From Hymenobacter sp. 5317J-9 (GTDB lineage: Bacteria; Bacteroidota; Bacteroidia; Cytophagales; Hymenobacteraceae): 64,000 nt of DNA. Every line of letters starts with the position of its first letter. Position 1 is the first letter of the stretch. Both the position numbers and the translations under genes were made by a program. Of the stretch, positions 34,531-42,336 are shown piece after piece. The notes beneath the pieces were generated by a model that saw nothing but the letters and a program-made list of their open reading frames with translations, did not search any database and was not told where the DNA came from. The stretch covers positions 1,116,001-1,180,000 of the forward strand of contig NZ_CP095050.1 in NCBI RefSeq assembly GCF_022921075.1. The letters are read 5' to 3'.

Positions 34531-35463
34531 TTAGGCAGTCTGCTCGCGGCTCGACAGCGACTTGGCCTCCACAAAAATGCGTTTCATCTCCGGGTACTTC
34601 GCCCGAATGGCGTCCTGCAGCGCATCGATGGCGTGTTCGATTTCCTCGGCCGTGAGGTGGTGGGCAAACTCCACATCAAGAGCCAGAATGACATCGGCCG
34701 GGCCGAGGTAGGAGGTGAGGGGCGGGCCCACCTGGTCGACGTTGGGCTGGGCGCGCACCAGAGCCTCGATGGCATCCAAGGTTTCGTCGTCGACGCCGGT
34801 GCCCACCAGCAGGCGCTTGGTTTTGTAAATGAGGAACAAGGCCACGCACACCAGCAGCAGGCCAATGGCAATGGAAGCCGCGCCGTCGAGGTAAGGATTG
34901 TTGAGCGAATGCCCGAGGAAGACGCCCACCAGCGCAAACACCAGCCCCAGCAGGGCGGCCAGGTCTTCGAGCAAAATGGCAAACACCGACGGGTCTTTGC
35001 TGCGCCGCAGCGTGTCCCAGAAGCCAGCATCGCCGCGGTCGGCATTGAAGGCCTTGAACGCCAAGTAGCAGGAAATGCCCTCAAACACCAAGGACAAGCC
35101 CAGCACCCAGTAGTTCCAGGTGGGGTCGGAGAGGGGGGCGGGGTTCTTGAGGTGCTCAATGCCTTCGTAGAACGACATGCCGCCGCCCACCGAAAACACC
35201 AGAATGGCCACAATCAGGGCCCAGAAATACAGCTCCTTGCTGCGGCCGAAGGGATGCCGTTTGTCGGCGGGCTTCTCGGCCTGGCGCACGCCGTGCAGAA
35301 TGAGTCCGCCGTTGCCACTGTCCACGAGCGAGTGAATGCCCTCCGAGAGCATGGCCGAAGAGCCGGTGAAATACGCCGCCACAAACTTGCTGATGGCAAT
35401 GGCGACGTTGGCGGCGATGGCCCCGTAAATGGCCAGCTTGGAAGAAGAACCCGGTGAACTCAT
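34531..35463 (-). CDS. Cation diffusion facilitator family transporter (copy 2)
   Basis: Same length (310 residues) and domain order as the neighbouring gene: SEGIHSLVDSGN in helix 2, HPFGRSKELYFW, LEDLAALLG in helix 5, then the dimer domain. The two proteins differ at many positions over their length, yet a 96-base stretch covering helices 1-2 is identical at DNA level (35324-35419 and 34320-34415). The HPFGR here replaces HPFGH in copy 1, removing one possible metal-binding His. Both are on the minus strand and likely form one transcript. Confidence 0.9.
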   Translation of the reverse strand: MSSPGSSSKLAIYGAIAANVAIAISKFVAAYFTGSSAMLSEGIHSLVDSGNGGLILHGVRQAEKPADKRHPFGRSKELYFWALIVAILVFSVGGGMSFYEGIEHLKNPAPLSDPTWNYWVLGLSLVFEGISCYLAFKAFNADRGDAGFWDTLRRSKDPSVFAILLEDLAALLGLVFALVGVFLGHSLNNPYLDGAASIAIGLLLVCVALFLIYKTKRLLVGTGVDDETLDAIEALVRAQPNVDQVGPPLTSYLGPADVILALDVEFAHHLTAEEIEHAIDALQDAIRAKYPEMKRIFVEAKSLSSREQTA

Positions 35464-35504
35464 GCCCGGGCTTACGCGGGGGCTGCGGCCGGGGTTGGTG
35501 AAAC

Positions 35505-35568
35505 GTAGCGCGGACTTTTAGCCCGCGAGTTGTTACGGTTCCTCTCGCGGACTAAAAGTCCGCGCTAC
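35505..35568. repeat. Inverted repeat upstream of the APC permease gene
   Basis: 25-base arms GTAGCGCGGACTTTTAG...GCGAG (35505-35529) and its complement (35544-35568), one mismatch, 14-base loop. It ends 10 bases before the permease ATG. Confidence 0.9.
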
Positions 35569-35578
35569 TTTCGCCTCT

Positions 35579-36982
35579 ATGTCGCAACCCTCTTTGCAGC
35601 GCCGCCTGGGCCTGGTGCAGGCCACCGCCCTCAATATGATTGACATGGTGGGCATCGGCCCATTCGTCACCCTGCCGCTCGTGATGGGCTTCATGGGGCC
35701 CAATTTTCTGCTGGCCTGGCTGGTGGGCGCGGCACTGGCCTCGGTCGACGGCCTCATTTGGAGCGAACTGGGCGCCGCTTACCCGGAAGCCGGCGGCAGC
35801 TACCGCTTCCTCAAGCTGGCCTACGGCGAGCAGAAGTGGGGGCGCTACATGTCGTTTCTCTACGTGTGGCAAACGCTCATTCAGTCGCCGCTGGTGCTGG
35901 CATCGGGCGCCATCGGCTTTGCCCAATACTTTGGCTACCTCGTGCCCATGCCGGAGTGGTGGCAGCCCAAGGCCGTGGCCGGTGGCGTGGTGCTGCTGCT
36001 CATCGTGCTGCTCTACCGCCGCATCGAAGACATCGGCAAGCTGGGCGTGGCGCTGTGGGTGGGCGTGCTCGGGCTGATGGGCTGGCTGATTTTCGGCGGT
36101 GTCACGCACCCCAACCACCACGTGGCCATCTTCCCCGCCGGCGGCTTTCCGGCCTTGCCGGGGCTGGTCATTTCGGTGGCCATGGGCCAGGCGGCCGTCA
36201 AAACCATCTACTCCTACCTCGGCTACTACAACGTGTGCCACCTCGGCGCCGAAATCAAAGGTCCGGAAAAGGTCATCCCACGCAGTATTTTCCTGAGCAT
36301 TCTGGGCATTGCGGCGCTGTATCTGCTGCTGAACTGGAGTGTGGGTACCGTTATTCCGTGGCAGGAAGTGCAGGGCTGGCAGGCCAGCGCCGGCGACAAG
36401 TCGCAGTTCATCGTGAGCGTGTTTGTGGAGCGGCTCTACGGGCCGGCGGCCGCCACCTTTGCCACGGCGCTGGTGCTGCTGGTGGCATTTGCCTCGCTGT
36501 TTGCGGTGCTGCTGGGCTATTCGCGCATCCCCTACGCCGCGGCGGCCGATGGGGAGTTTCTGCCCGTATTCGGCAAGCTGCACCCCACCAAAAACTTCCC
36601 CTATGTCTCGCTGCTGCTGCTGGGCGGCGTGGGCTTTGTGTTCAGCCTGCTGTTCCGGCTGGGCGAGGTGATTTCGGCCATTCTGGCCATGCGCATTCTG
36701 GTGCAGTTTGTGGGGCAGGCCGTGGGGCTGGTGCTGTTGCGGCGCCGGCGCGGCACGGCCGCGCTGCCGTTCAAGATGCCGCTGTATCCGTTGCCGGTTA
36801 TTCTGGCCATCATCGTGTGGCTGTTTGTGTTCGTCGGCATCGCGCCGGCCGAGGTGACGTGGGGCGGCATGCATTTCAAGCTCTATTTCCAGTTTGCCGC
36901 GCTAGGAATGATGGCGCTGGGCACGGTAGCGTTCCTATTGTGGAGCCGGAGTTTGAAACGGTGGCCGTTTGCGCAGGCATAA
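35579..36982 (+). CDS. APC family amino acid permease
   Basis: A 467-residue transporter with about 12 membrane helices. The first helix carries NMIDMVGIGPFVTLP, the Gly-rich unwound region that binds the substrate backbone in the APC superfamily, followed by DGLIWSELGAAYPEAGGSYRFLK, a typical helix 2-3 signature, and KTIYSYLGYYNVCHLGAEIKGPEKVIPRSIF. This is the amino acid-polyamine-organocation fold. The exact amino acid is not predictable. The gene is framed by two palindromes, one close to its start and another of the GTCATCCTGAGCG type after its stop. Confidence 0.92.
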   Translation: MSQPSLQRRLGLVQATALNMIDMVGIGPFVTLPLVMGFMGPNFLLAWLVGAALASVDGLIWSELGAAYPEAGGSYRFLKLAYGEQKWGRYMSFLYVWQTLIQSPLVLASGAIGFAQYFGYLVPMPEWWQPKAVAGGVVLLLIVLLYRRIEDIGKLGVALWVGVLGLMGWLIFGGVTHPNHHVAIFPAGGFPALPGLVISVAMGQAAVKTIYSYLGYYNVCHLGAEIKGPEKVIPRSIFLSILGIAALYLLLNWSVGTVIPWQEVQGWQASAGDKSQFIVSVFVERLYGPAAATFATALVLLVAFASLFAVLLGYSRIPYAAAADGEFLPVFGKLHPTKNFPYVSLLLLGGVGFVFSLLFRLGEVISAILAMRILVQFVGQAVGLVLLRRRRGTAALPFKMPLYPLPVILAIIVWLFVFVGIAPAEVTWGGMHFKLYFQFAALGMMALGTVAFLLWSRSLKRWPFAQA

Positions 36983-36987
36983 AAAAG

Positions 36988-37080
36988 TCTGTCATCCTGA
37001 GCGCAGCGAAGGACCTTCTCACGTTAGAACATTAGCTGTTCAACAGTGAAAAGGTCCTTCGCTGCGCTCAGGATGACAGA
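36988..37080. repeat. Palindromic repeat element, copy 5 (variant arm)
   Basis: Perfect 30-base arms (36988-37017 and 37051-37080), 33-base loop. The arm reads GTCATCCTGAGCGCAGCGAAGGACCTT, a variant of the GTCATGCTGAGCGCAGCCGAAGCATCT arm. It lies between the convergent permease and glycosyltransferase genes and could act as a bidirectional terminator. Confidence 0.9.
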
Positions 37081-37096
37081 CCGAAAATTTTAGAAA

Positions 37097-38185
37097 CTAC
37101 GCCGTCAGCTCGCGGAACAGCTGCAGGTAGTGCCCGCGCTCCGAAATCACCGAGTACTGGTCCACTACGGTCTGGCGGCCGGCGCGGCCCATTTCCAGGC
37201 GCAGGGCCTCGTTGTCGATGAGGCGGCTGATTTTGTCCACCCACTCGTCGGGCTGGTCGGCCAGGTAGCCGTTCACGCCGTCCTGAATGATGGTTGAGTT
37301 CACGCCCACCGGCGACATCAGCGTGGCAATTTCCAGGGCCATGTACTGCAGCCCTTTCAGGCCGCATTTGCCCTTGGCCCACTCCGTGTCGGGAAGCGGC
37401 ATGATGCCCACGTCGATTTCGGACAGGTCCTCAATCTCGGTGTTTTTGCGCCAGGGCAGGCCCACAATGCCGAGCTCCTCGTTGCGGTAGCTGCCGTCGC
37501 CGATGACTTTGAAGTACACCTTGTCGCCGTACTTGGCCTTGAGCTTGCGCAGCGCCGGAATGGCCGTTTCGAAGTGCTCGATGGTGGTGAAGCTGCCGCT
37601 CCAGCCCACGCACACGCGGCCGGGGTGCGGCGGCAGCTTGGCGCGTTGGTACTCGTCGGTGTCGATGGTGGTGGGCACAATCACCACGTTCTTGTTGAAC
37701 TGCCGCGAGTAGTTGGCCAGGTACTCGTTGCCCGCAAAAATCAGGTCCGACGCGGCAATGATATCCTTCGTCTTGTCCGGGTTTTTGAGGAACAGCAGCT
37801 TGGTATTCGCACCCACGGCCTCCCCCTGGTTGCGCCAGATGGAATCATCAAAGTCGAACACCACCTTGGCTTTCGACTTCGCAAACAGCTTCTCAAACAG
37901 CGTAGTGCCAATCATAAACGCCTCGCGCTGGATAAACACGATGTCGTATTTGCCCAGGTCCAGCACGTTGCCCAGGCGCTTGGCCGCGCTCTTGAGAAAG
38001 ATTTTTAGCTTGCCGAAGTAGTTGCCGGGGCTGTAGAGCACCTTGTCGTCTTCGGCCGAAATCAGGTAGGAGTAGTCGCTGTCGAAGCCGTTTTCGCGCA
38101 GGTAGTCGATGTATTGCTCAAAGCGAAACCGCTGCGAGGGCGAGCGGTCGGGCCGGTGCATGGCCACCCAGAGGATGCGTTTCAT
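37097..38185 (-). CDS. Glycosyltransferase (GT4-like, GT-B fold)
   Basis: A 362-residue protein without membrane segments. The N-terminal domain starts KRILWVAMHRPDRSPSQRFRFEQY and contains KVVFDFDDSIW; the C-terminal donor-binding domain has VGWSGSFTTIEHF, KVIGDG, VGIMPLPDTEWAKGKCGLKGLQYMALEIATLMSPVG (the ExxxxxG-like region) and NGYLAD. This arrangement fits GT4-type retaining glycosyltransferases. With the upstream epimerase it probably serves an exopolysaccharide, O-antigen or glycoprotein glycan. The start is MKRILW; upstream codons reach into the repeat element region. Confidence 0.88.
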   Translation of the reverse strand: MKRILWVAMHRPDRSPSQRFRFEQYIDYLRENGFDSDYSYLISAEDDKVLYSPGNYFGKLKIFLKSAAKRLGNVLDLGKYDIVFIQREAFMIGTTLFEKLFAKSKAKVVFDFDDSIWRNQGEAVGANTKLLFLKNPDKTKDIIAASDLIFAGNEYLANYSRQFNKNVVIVPTTIDTDEYQRAKLPPHPGRVCVGWSGSFTTIEHFETAIPALRKLKAKYGDKVYFKVIGDGSYRNEELGIVGLPWRKNTEIEDLSEIDVGIMPLPDTEWAKGKCGLKGLQYMALEIATLMSPVGVNSTIIQDGVNGYLADQPDEWVDKISRLIDNEALRLEMGRAGRQTVVDQYSVISERGHYLQLFRELTA

Positions 38186-38228
38186 TCGGATGCTAAAAAG
38201 GCAGGTAGTTAAAAATCTAAACGTCAGG

Positions 38229-38236
38229 CAAAAATA
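38229..38236 (-). promoter_or_regulatory. Possible -7 promoter element at the edge of a repeat
   Basis: TATTTTTG on the minus strand, 44 bases before the glycosyltransferase ATG, directly touching the left arm of the palindromic element at 38237. Confidence 0.35.
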
Positions 38237-38342
38237 GAACGTCATGCTGAGCGCAGCCGAAGCATCTCTACCGCGTAACTAATCCGGTCGATTGGATTAC
38301 TTCAGCACGCGAGATGCTTCGGCTGCGCTCAGCATGACGTTC
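38237..38342. repeat. Palindromic repeat element, copy 6
   Basis: Perfect 32-base arms (38237-38268 and 38311-38342), 42-base loop with the inner TAATCC/GGATTA pair. Best preserved copy in the window, between the epimerase and the glycosyltransferase genes. Confidence 0.92.
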
Positions 38343-38377
38343 TTTCAGAATAACGTTCTAAAAAACGTTGGCGAAGA

Positions 38378-39379
38378 TTAGTCCTCCAGCCACACCGGGG
38401 GCAGCTTCTCCAGCACTTCGATGTTCTCGAACTTGCTGCTTTTCTTGATGCCGGTGCGCTTAGCCCAGTCCACCATCTGGTCGAGGCCTTCGCGCAGGGT
38501 GGTGGCGCGGCCCTGGCCGAAGAGGCGGTGGGCTTTGGAGTGGTCGGCCCAGGCAATCTGCACTTCGTTGCGGGCATCGACGTGGCGAATCATGCCTTCG
38601 AGGCCCATGCTTTCCATCACGGTGGTGGCCAGCTCGTTCACGGTGTACTCCTGGTCGGCGCCGATGTTAATCACCTCGCCGTAGCTCTCCGGGATGTTCA
38701 CGCAGTTGGCAATGTGGGGGGCGATGTCGCCCACGTAGGAGAAGGCGCGCTTCTGCTCGCCGTCGCCGAAAATGGTGAGCGGCTTGCCCTGCATGAGCTG
38801 GTTCATGAAGATGCCCACCACGTTACGGTACCGGTCTCCCAGGTTCTGGTACTCGCCGTACACGTTGTGCGGGCGAAAAATCACGTAGTTCAGGCCGAAC
38901 ATTTCGTGGGCGCACTTCAGGTCGAGCTCCACGGCGTACTTGGCCACGCCGTAGGGGTCTTCGGGCTCGGGCGTCATGTCCTCGCGCATGGGCGGGGTGA
39001 GGGCGCCGTAGGTGGCAATGCTGGACGTGAACACAAAGCACTTGATTTTGTGCTTGATGCTCTCGTTAATCAGGTTCACACTGCCTACCAGGTTGTTCTG
39101 GTAGTTGAAGCGGCGGATAAAGTGGCTCAGGCCCTCGGCGGCGTAGGCCGCGAGGTGATACACGTAGTCGAACTTGTGCTCGTCAAACAGGCGGGCCAGC
39201 AGCTCGTGGTCGAGGATGGAGCCGTGCACGAACGTCGATTCCGCTGCGTGGGGCAGGTTTTCCTCAAAGCCGCCGCTCAAATCGTCCAGCACCACCACCT
39301 TGTGGCCCAGTTTGAGAAGTTCGCGGGCCACGTGGGCTCCTACGAAGCCGGCCCCGCCGGTAACGAGAGATGTAATCAT
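38378..39379 (-). CDS. NAD-dependent epimerase/dehydratase (UDP-sugar epimerase-like)
   Basis: A 333-residue extended SDR. NAD binding TGGAGFVGAHVARELL near the start, VVVLDDLSGGFEEN after strand 2, HLAAYAAEG, the catalytic triad in VFTSSIATYG and PYGVAKYAVELDLK (Tyr, Lys), and the sugar-side FRPHNVYG. This matches the UDP-glucose 4-epimerase group, though the precise nucleotide sugar cannot be fixed. It likely supplies sugars for the glycosyltransferase gene downstream. The gap between them holds a palindromic repeat. Confidence 0.92.
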   Translation of the reverse strand: MITSLVTGGAGFVGAHVARELLKLGHKVVVLDDLSGGFEENLPHAAESTFVHGSILDHELLARLFDEHKFDYVYHLAAYAAEGLSHFIRRFNYQNNLVGSVNLINESIKHKIKCFVFTSSIATYGALTPPMREDMTPEPEDPYGVAKYAVELDLKCAHEMFGLNYVIFRPHNVYGEYQNLGDRYRNVVGIFMNQLMQGKPLTIFGDGEQKRAFSYVGDIAPHIANCVNIPESYGEVINIGADQEYTVNELATTVMESMGLEGMIRHVDARNEVQIAWADHSKAHRLFGQGRATTLREGLDQMVDWAKRTGIKKSSKFENIEVLEKLPPVWLED

Positions 39380-39535
39380 ATCAATGAAATGGCGCCCGGC
39401 CGCAACGCTGGCCCGGCACTAACGTGGTAAAGTGAGGTAATGCAGGGGGCAAAGTTCGGGGATTTTAGTTGCCCGGCCAACCGGGCCTCCGGCCGGCACT
39501 GGTCGGAGGCGTATACTGCCCGGGTGCCGCCGGGG

Positions 39536-40042
39536 TTAGGCCAGCCGTTTTTCGTAGCAAAAAAACCGCAGCCCCGGCCGGAATGCCAGCGAAATCTCGC
39601 CCGCAAAGCGGTAGCCCAGCTTCGGGAAAAGCCGCTGCGTGGCCGCGTTTTCGGAGTTGGTGTCCACGCGCAGCACCCTCAGGCCTTGCGCGGCCGCTTG
39701 CTTTTCGGCTTCTGCCATCAGGGCCAGGGCCACGCCTTTGCCCTGGGCGGCCGGGGCCACAGCCAGCCGGTGCGTCACCAGGGCCGGCTCGGTCACGTCC
39801 CAGTCGGCTTGGGCATATTCCGCGTCCTGGTCCTGCGTGAGGGCGGCCATGCCCATCACCACGCCATCCAGCTCGGCCACCCAGAGGTGGTTTTGCTGGA
39901 TGTCTTTGGTAAAAACGGCTTCGTTCGGGTAGTCAGCCGACCACTGGAAGTTGCCGCTGGCATTCATCAAGGGCACCACCCGCCGCACCAGGGCGAGGAT
40001 GGCGGGCACGTCGGCCAGAGTAGCGCGGCGGGTAGCAACCAT
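39536..40042 (-). CDS. GNAT family N-acetyltransferase
   Basis: A 168-residue GNAT protein. The acetyl-CoA loop is the HRLAVAPAAQGKGVALALMAEAEKQA region (Q/RxxGxG/A), with strand 4 LWVAELDGVVMGMAAL before it and LRVDTNSENAATQRLFPKLGYRFAGE after it. The acceptor is unknown. The gene begins 13 bases after the hemB stop, so it is very likely on the hemB transcript. Confidence 0.9.
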   Translation of the reverse strand: MVATRRATLADVPAILALVRRVVPLMNASGNFQWSADYPNEAVFTKDIQQNHLWVAELDGVVMGMAALTQDQDAEYAQADWDVTEPALVTHRLAVAPAAQGKGVALALMAEAEKQAAAQGLRVLRVDTNSENAATQRLFPKLGYRFAGEISLAFRPGLRFFCYEKRLA

Positions 40043-40055
40043 TGCAAAAAAAGCT

Positions 40056-41042
40056 TTAGCTGCGGCGCAGCACAGCGGCGGCTTCCTTGGCGAAATAGGT
40101 CAGAATGGCGTCGGCGCCGGCGCGCTTGATGCTGGTGAGCACCTCCATCATGGTGCGCTCGCCGTCGAGCCAGCCGTTTTGGGCAGCGGCCTTCACCATG
40201 GCGTACTCGCCGCTCACGTTGTAGGCCGTCACGGGCAGGTGGGTGTGGGCCTTCACTTCGTGAATTACGTCCAGGTAGCTCAGCGCGGGCTTAATCATCA
40301 CCATGTCGGCTCCTTCGGCTTCGTCGAGGGCCAGCTCGCGCAGGGCCTCGCGCTTGTTGGCGGGGTTCATCTGGTAGCTTTTCTTGTCGCCTTTTTTGGG
40401 GGCCGAAGCCAGGGCGTCGCGGAACGGGCCGTAGAAAGCCGAGGCATACTTGGCCGTGTAGCTCATGATGCTCACGTGCGAGAAAGCATTCTCGTCGAGC
40501 ACGCGCCGAATCCAGGCCACGCGGCCGTCCATCATGTCGGAGGGCCCGATGATGTCTGCACCGGCGCGGGCCTGGGCCAGGGCCATCTGGCCCAGCACTT
40601 CGAGGCTGGCGTCGTTGAGAATTTCGCCCGAATCCGGGTCCACCACGCCGTCGTGGCCGTCGGAGCTGTAGGGGTCCATGGCCACGTCGGTCATCAGCAC
40701 CACTTCCGGAAACTGGCGCTTGATGTCGGCAACCGTTTTCAGGTAGAGGCCTTCCATGTTGGTGCTTTCGCGGGCCATGGGGTCCTTCAGCACTTCGTTG
40801 ATGTTGGGGAAGGGTGCGAAGGCTTTCACGCCCAATTCCACGCAGGCCCCGATTTCGTCAATCACCCGGTCGGCCGTGAAGCGGTGGATGCCGGGCATCG
40901 ACTTGATTTCTTCGGCCTGGTTCTGGCCTTCGGTGATGAAAATGGGGTAGATGAAATCGTGGGCGGTGAGGCGGGTTTCCTGCACCATGTCGCGGATGAC
41001 GGCGGATTTGCGGTTGCGGCGGGGGCGGTGAGTGGGGAGCAT
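40056..41042 (-). CDS. hemB: Porphobilinogen synthase (delta-aminolevulinic acid dehydratase)
   Basis: A 328-residue enzyme joining two 5-aminolevulinate molecules in haem synthesis. Both Schiff-base Lys residues are present: Lys198 in SYTAKYAS and Lys251 in MIKPALSY. The active-site metal loop (119-132) reads DVAMDPYSSDGHDG: the three Cys of zinc enzymes are replaced by Ala/Asp-type residues, so it should be of the Mg-dependent class. RESTNMEGLY-type residues 91-100 are a little unusual. The ATG shares one base with the stop of the upstream gene (TGATG), which points to coupled translation. Confidence 0.97.
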   Translation of the reverse strand: MLPTHRPRRNRKSAVIRDMVQETRLTAHDFIYPIFITEGQNQAEEIKSMPGIHRFTADRVIDEIGACVELGVKAFAPFPNINEVLKDPMARESTNMEGLYLKTVADIKRQFPEVVLMTDVAMDPYSSDGHDGVVDPDSGEILNDASLEVLGQMALAQARAGADIIGPSDMMDGRVAWIRRVLDENAFSHVSIMSYTAKYASAFYGPFRDALASAPKKGDKKSYQMNPANKREALRELALDEAEGADMVMIKPALSYLDVIHEVKAHTHLPVTAYNVSGEYAMVKAAAQNGWLDGERTMMEVLTSIKRAGADAILTYFAKEAAAVLRRS

Positions 41043-41653
41043 CAGGAATGAAGGTGTTTGCGTTTTTTTGAGTCGTTGATGGCTAAAATGATGAACCCTA
41101 TTAGCAGGGTCACAACACCCAGCACCAGAAGAATGCTGACGAAGTAGCCTTTCACGATGCCTTCGGCGATTGGTGCGCCGGCTCGGCCACCTGCGATGGC
41201 CGACTGTCTCAGCAGAAAGGCTCCCAGGAGTTGCAGTCCACCAAGCACAAGCATCGTAATTCCGGTCGTCGTACCAGGGGGCGAGTACTCGCCGCGCACG
41301 GTCCTACGGCCCCGAAGCTTGGTAGAATCGACGGGCAGGGTGCGGCCGGCAGGGTGCGTTTCTTTTTCTGGCTCGTTGACCAGTGAAGCGGTGGTGTGTG
41401 AGAAGTGGGGAACCTGCTTCGGCCGCCGAGAAATCCGATGGGTATTGGGGAGGGCAACGGCTGGCTGCAACTGTATTTCTTGGACTTGCGCTGCCGCTGC
41501 CCTCGTTAGGGCCGGTAGCTCGTTGGAAGGAGCTTGTGCCACCTGCCGCTGCGCGACATCGTGGAACTGATAGCTAGTGCGTGCGCTCCGGCACGCACTG
41601 CCACACAACGTCCACGTCACGAGTACAAATAGCCAGCATCGCAATGTATACAT
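41042..41653 (-). CDS. Lipoprotein-like protein with two C-terminal membrane helices, coupled to hemB
   Basis: A 203-residue protein of unknown function. The N-terminus has a signal-like stretch ending GSAC, possibly a lipobox, followed by RSARTSYQF. The middle (about 30-130) is low in predicted structure and rich in Pro/Ala/Arg. Two hydrophobic helices follow (TGITMLVLGGLQLLGAFLL and VSILLVLGVVTLLIGFIIL), and the end is strongly basic (SKKRKHLHS). The next gene upstream shares the C-x-S-x-R-x-S-aromatic-x-F start and the membrane tail, so the two seem paralogous. The stop overlaps the hemB start by one base. Confidence 0.7.
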   Translation of the reverse strand: MYTLRCWLFVLVTWTLCGSACRSARTSYQFHDVAQRQVAQAPSNELPALTRAAAAQVQEIQLQPAVALPNTHRISRRPKQVPHFSHTTASLVNEPEKETHPAGRTLPVDSTKLRGRRTVRGEYSPPGTTTGITMLVLGGLQLLGAFLLRQSAIAGGRAGAPIAEGIVKGYFVSILLVLGVVTLLIGFIILAINDSKKRKHLHS

Positions 41654-41732
41654 GGAAAGACAAGGCGTGAATTGTGTGGGACACCAGGCAGTATGATAAC
41701 CCCAGCCGCAAAGTTCGGCCGAATCCCCCAGA

Positions 41733-42278
41733 CTATTGCCCGAACGGGTCGATGTACGCCACCAGCACGGCCAGCGCCGCTAGTCCGCCCACAATTATCC
41801 AGCCCAGCGCGCCACCGCTCAAAATCAACCCCAGGGCGGCAACGGGAAGCATTATCAGCCCCAGCACGCCCAACACGGTGGTGCCCAGGCCAGCCTCGGC
41901 CGTGGCATGCGGCCGCGCCAGCCAGACGTTCCGGCGCAGGCTGGCCGTACGGAGTTTTTCGACCGGAGCAACGGTTACTTTCGTGACTTTTGCCACGGCC
42001 GCTACTCGCGCTGGCCGCCGCGTCGGCCGCGGTGTCTCGGCGACGACACCCGCGTGCGCTGCACCGCCAGGCATGATGCCCACCGCTGGCTTTACCGCCG
42101 CAGCAGAGTCCGCCAATTGCATGGGCCTAGAGGGCGCCTGAACCTGTGACGCCGAGAGGTGCACCGGCTGAAACGAAAAGCTGGCCCGACTGCTTTGGCA
42201 GCTGCTCCCCCCGGCAGCCAGGGCTGCAACTGCCAGAAGGTGAAAGCGGAACGTGCGAAGTCGCGTAGCAAAAAGCAT
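41733..42278 (-). CDS. Lipoprotein-like protein with C-terminal membrane segments, paralogue of the 41042 gene
   Basis: A 181-residue protein. A signal-like N-terminus ends GGSSC, then QSSRASFSF, matching the CRSARTSYQF block of the neighbour. A basic, Ala/Val-rich linker (RPTRRPARVAAVAKVTKVTVAPVEK region) leads to two hydrophobic helices and the end YIDPFGQ. Function unknown. The start at 42278 is chosen because a longer upstream frame overlaps the FAD oxidoreductase gene and lacks protein character. Confidence 0.65.
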   Translation of the reverse strand: MLFATRLRTFRFHLLAVAALAAGGSSCQSSRASFSFQPVHLSASQVQAPSRPMQLADSAAAVKPAVGIMPGGAAHAGVVAETPRPTRRPARVAAVAKVTKVTVAPVEKLRTASLRRNVWLARPHATAEAGLGTTVLGVLGLIMLPVAALGLILSGGALGWIIVGGLAALAVLVAYIDPFGQ

Positions 42279-42336
42279 AAGGCAAAGCTGAAAGAAGGGG
42301 TTGCTGGGAGGCTGTACGAATTTCTGCGGCTTTCCG

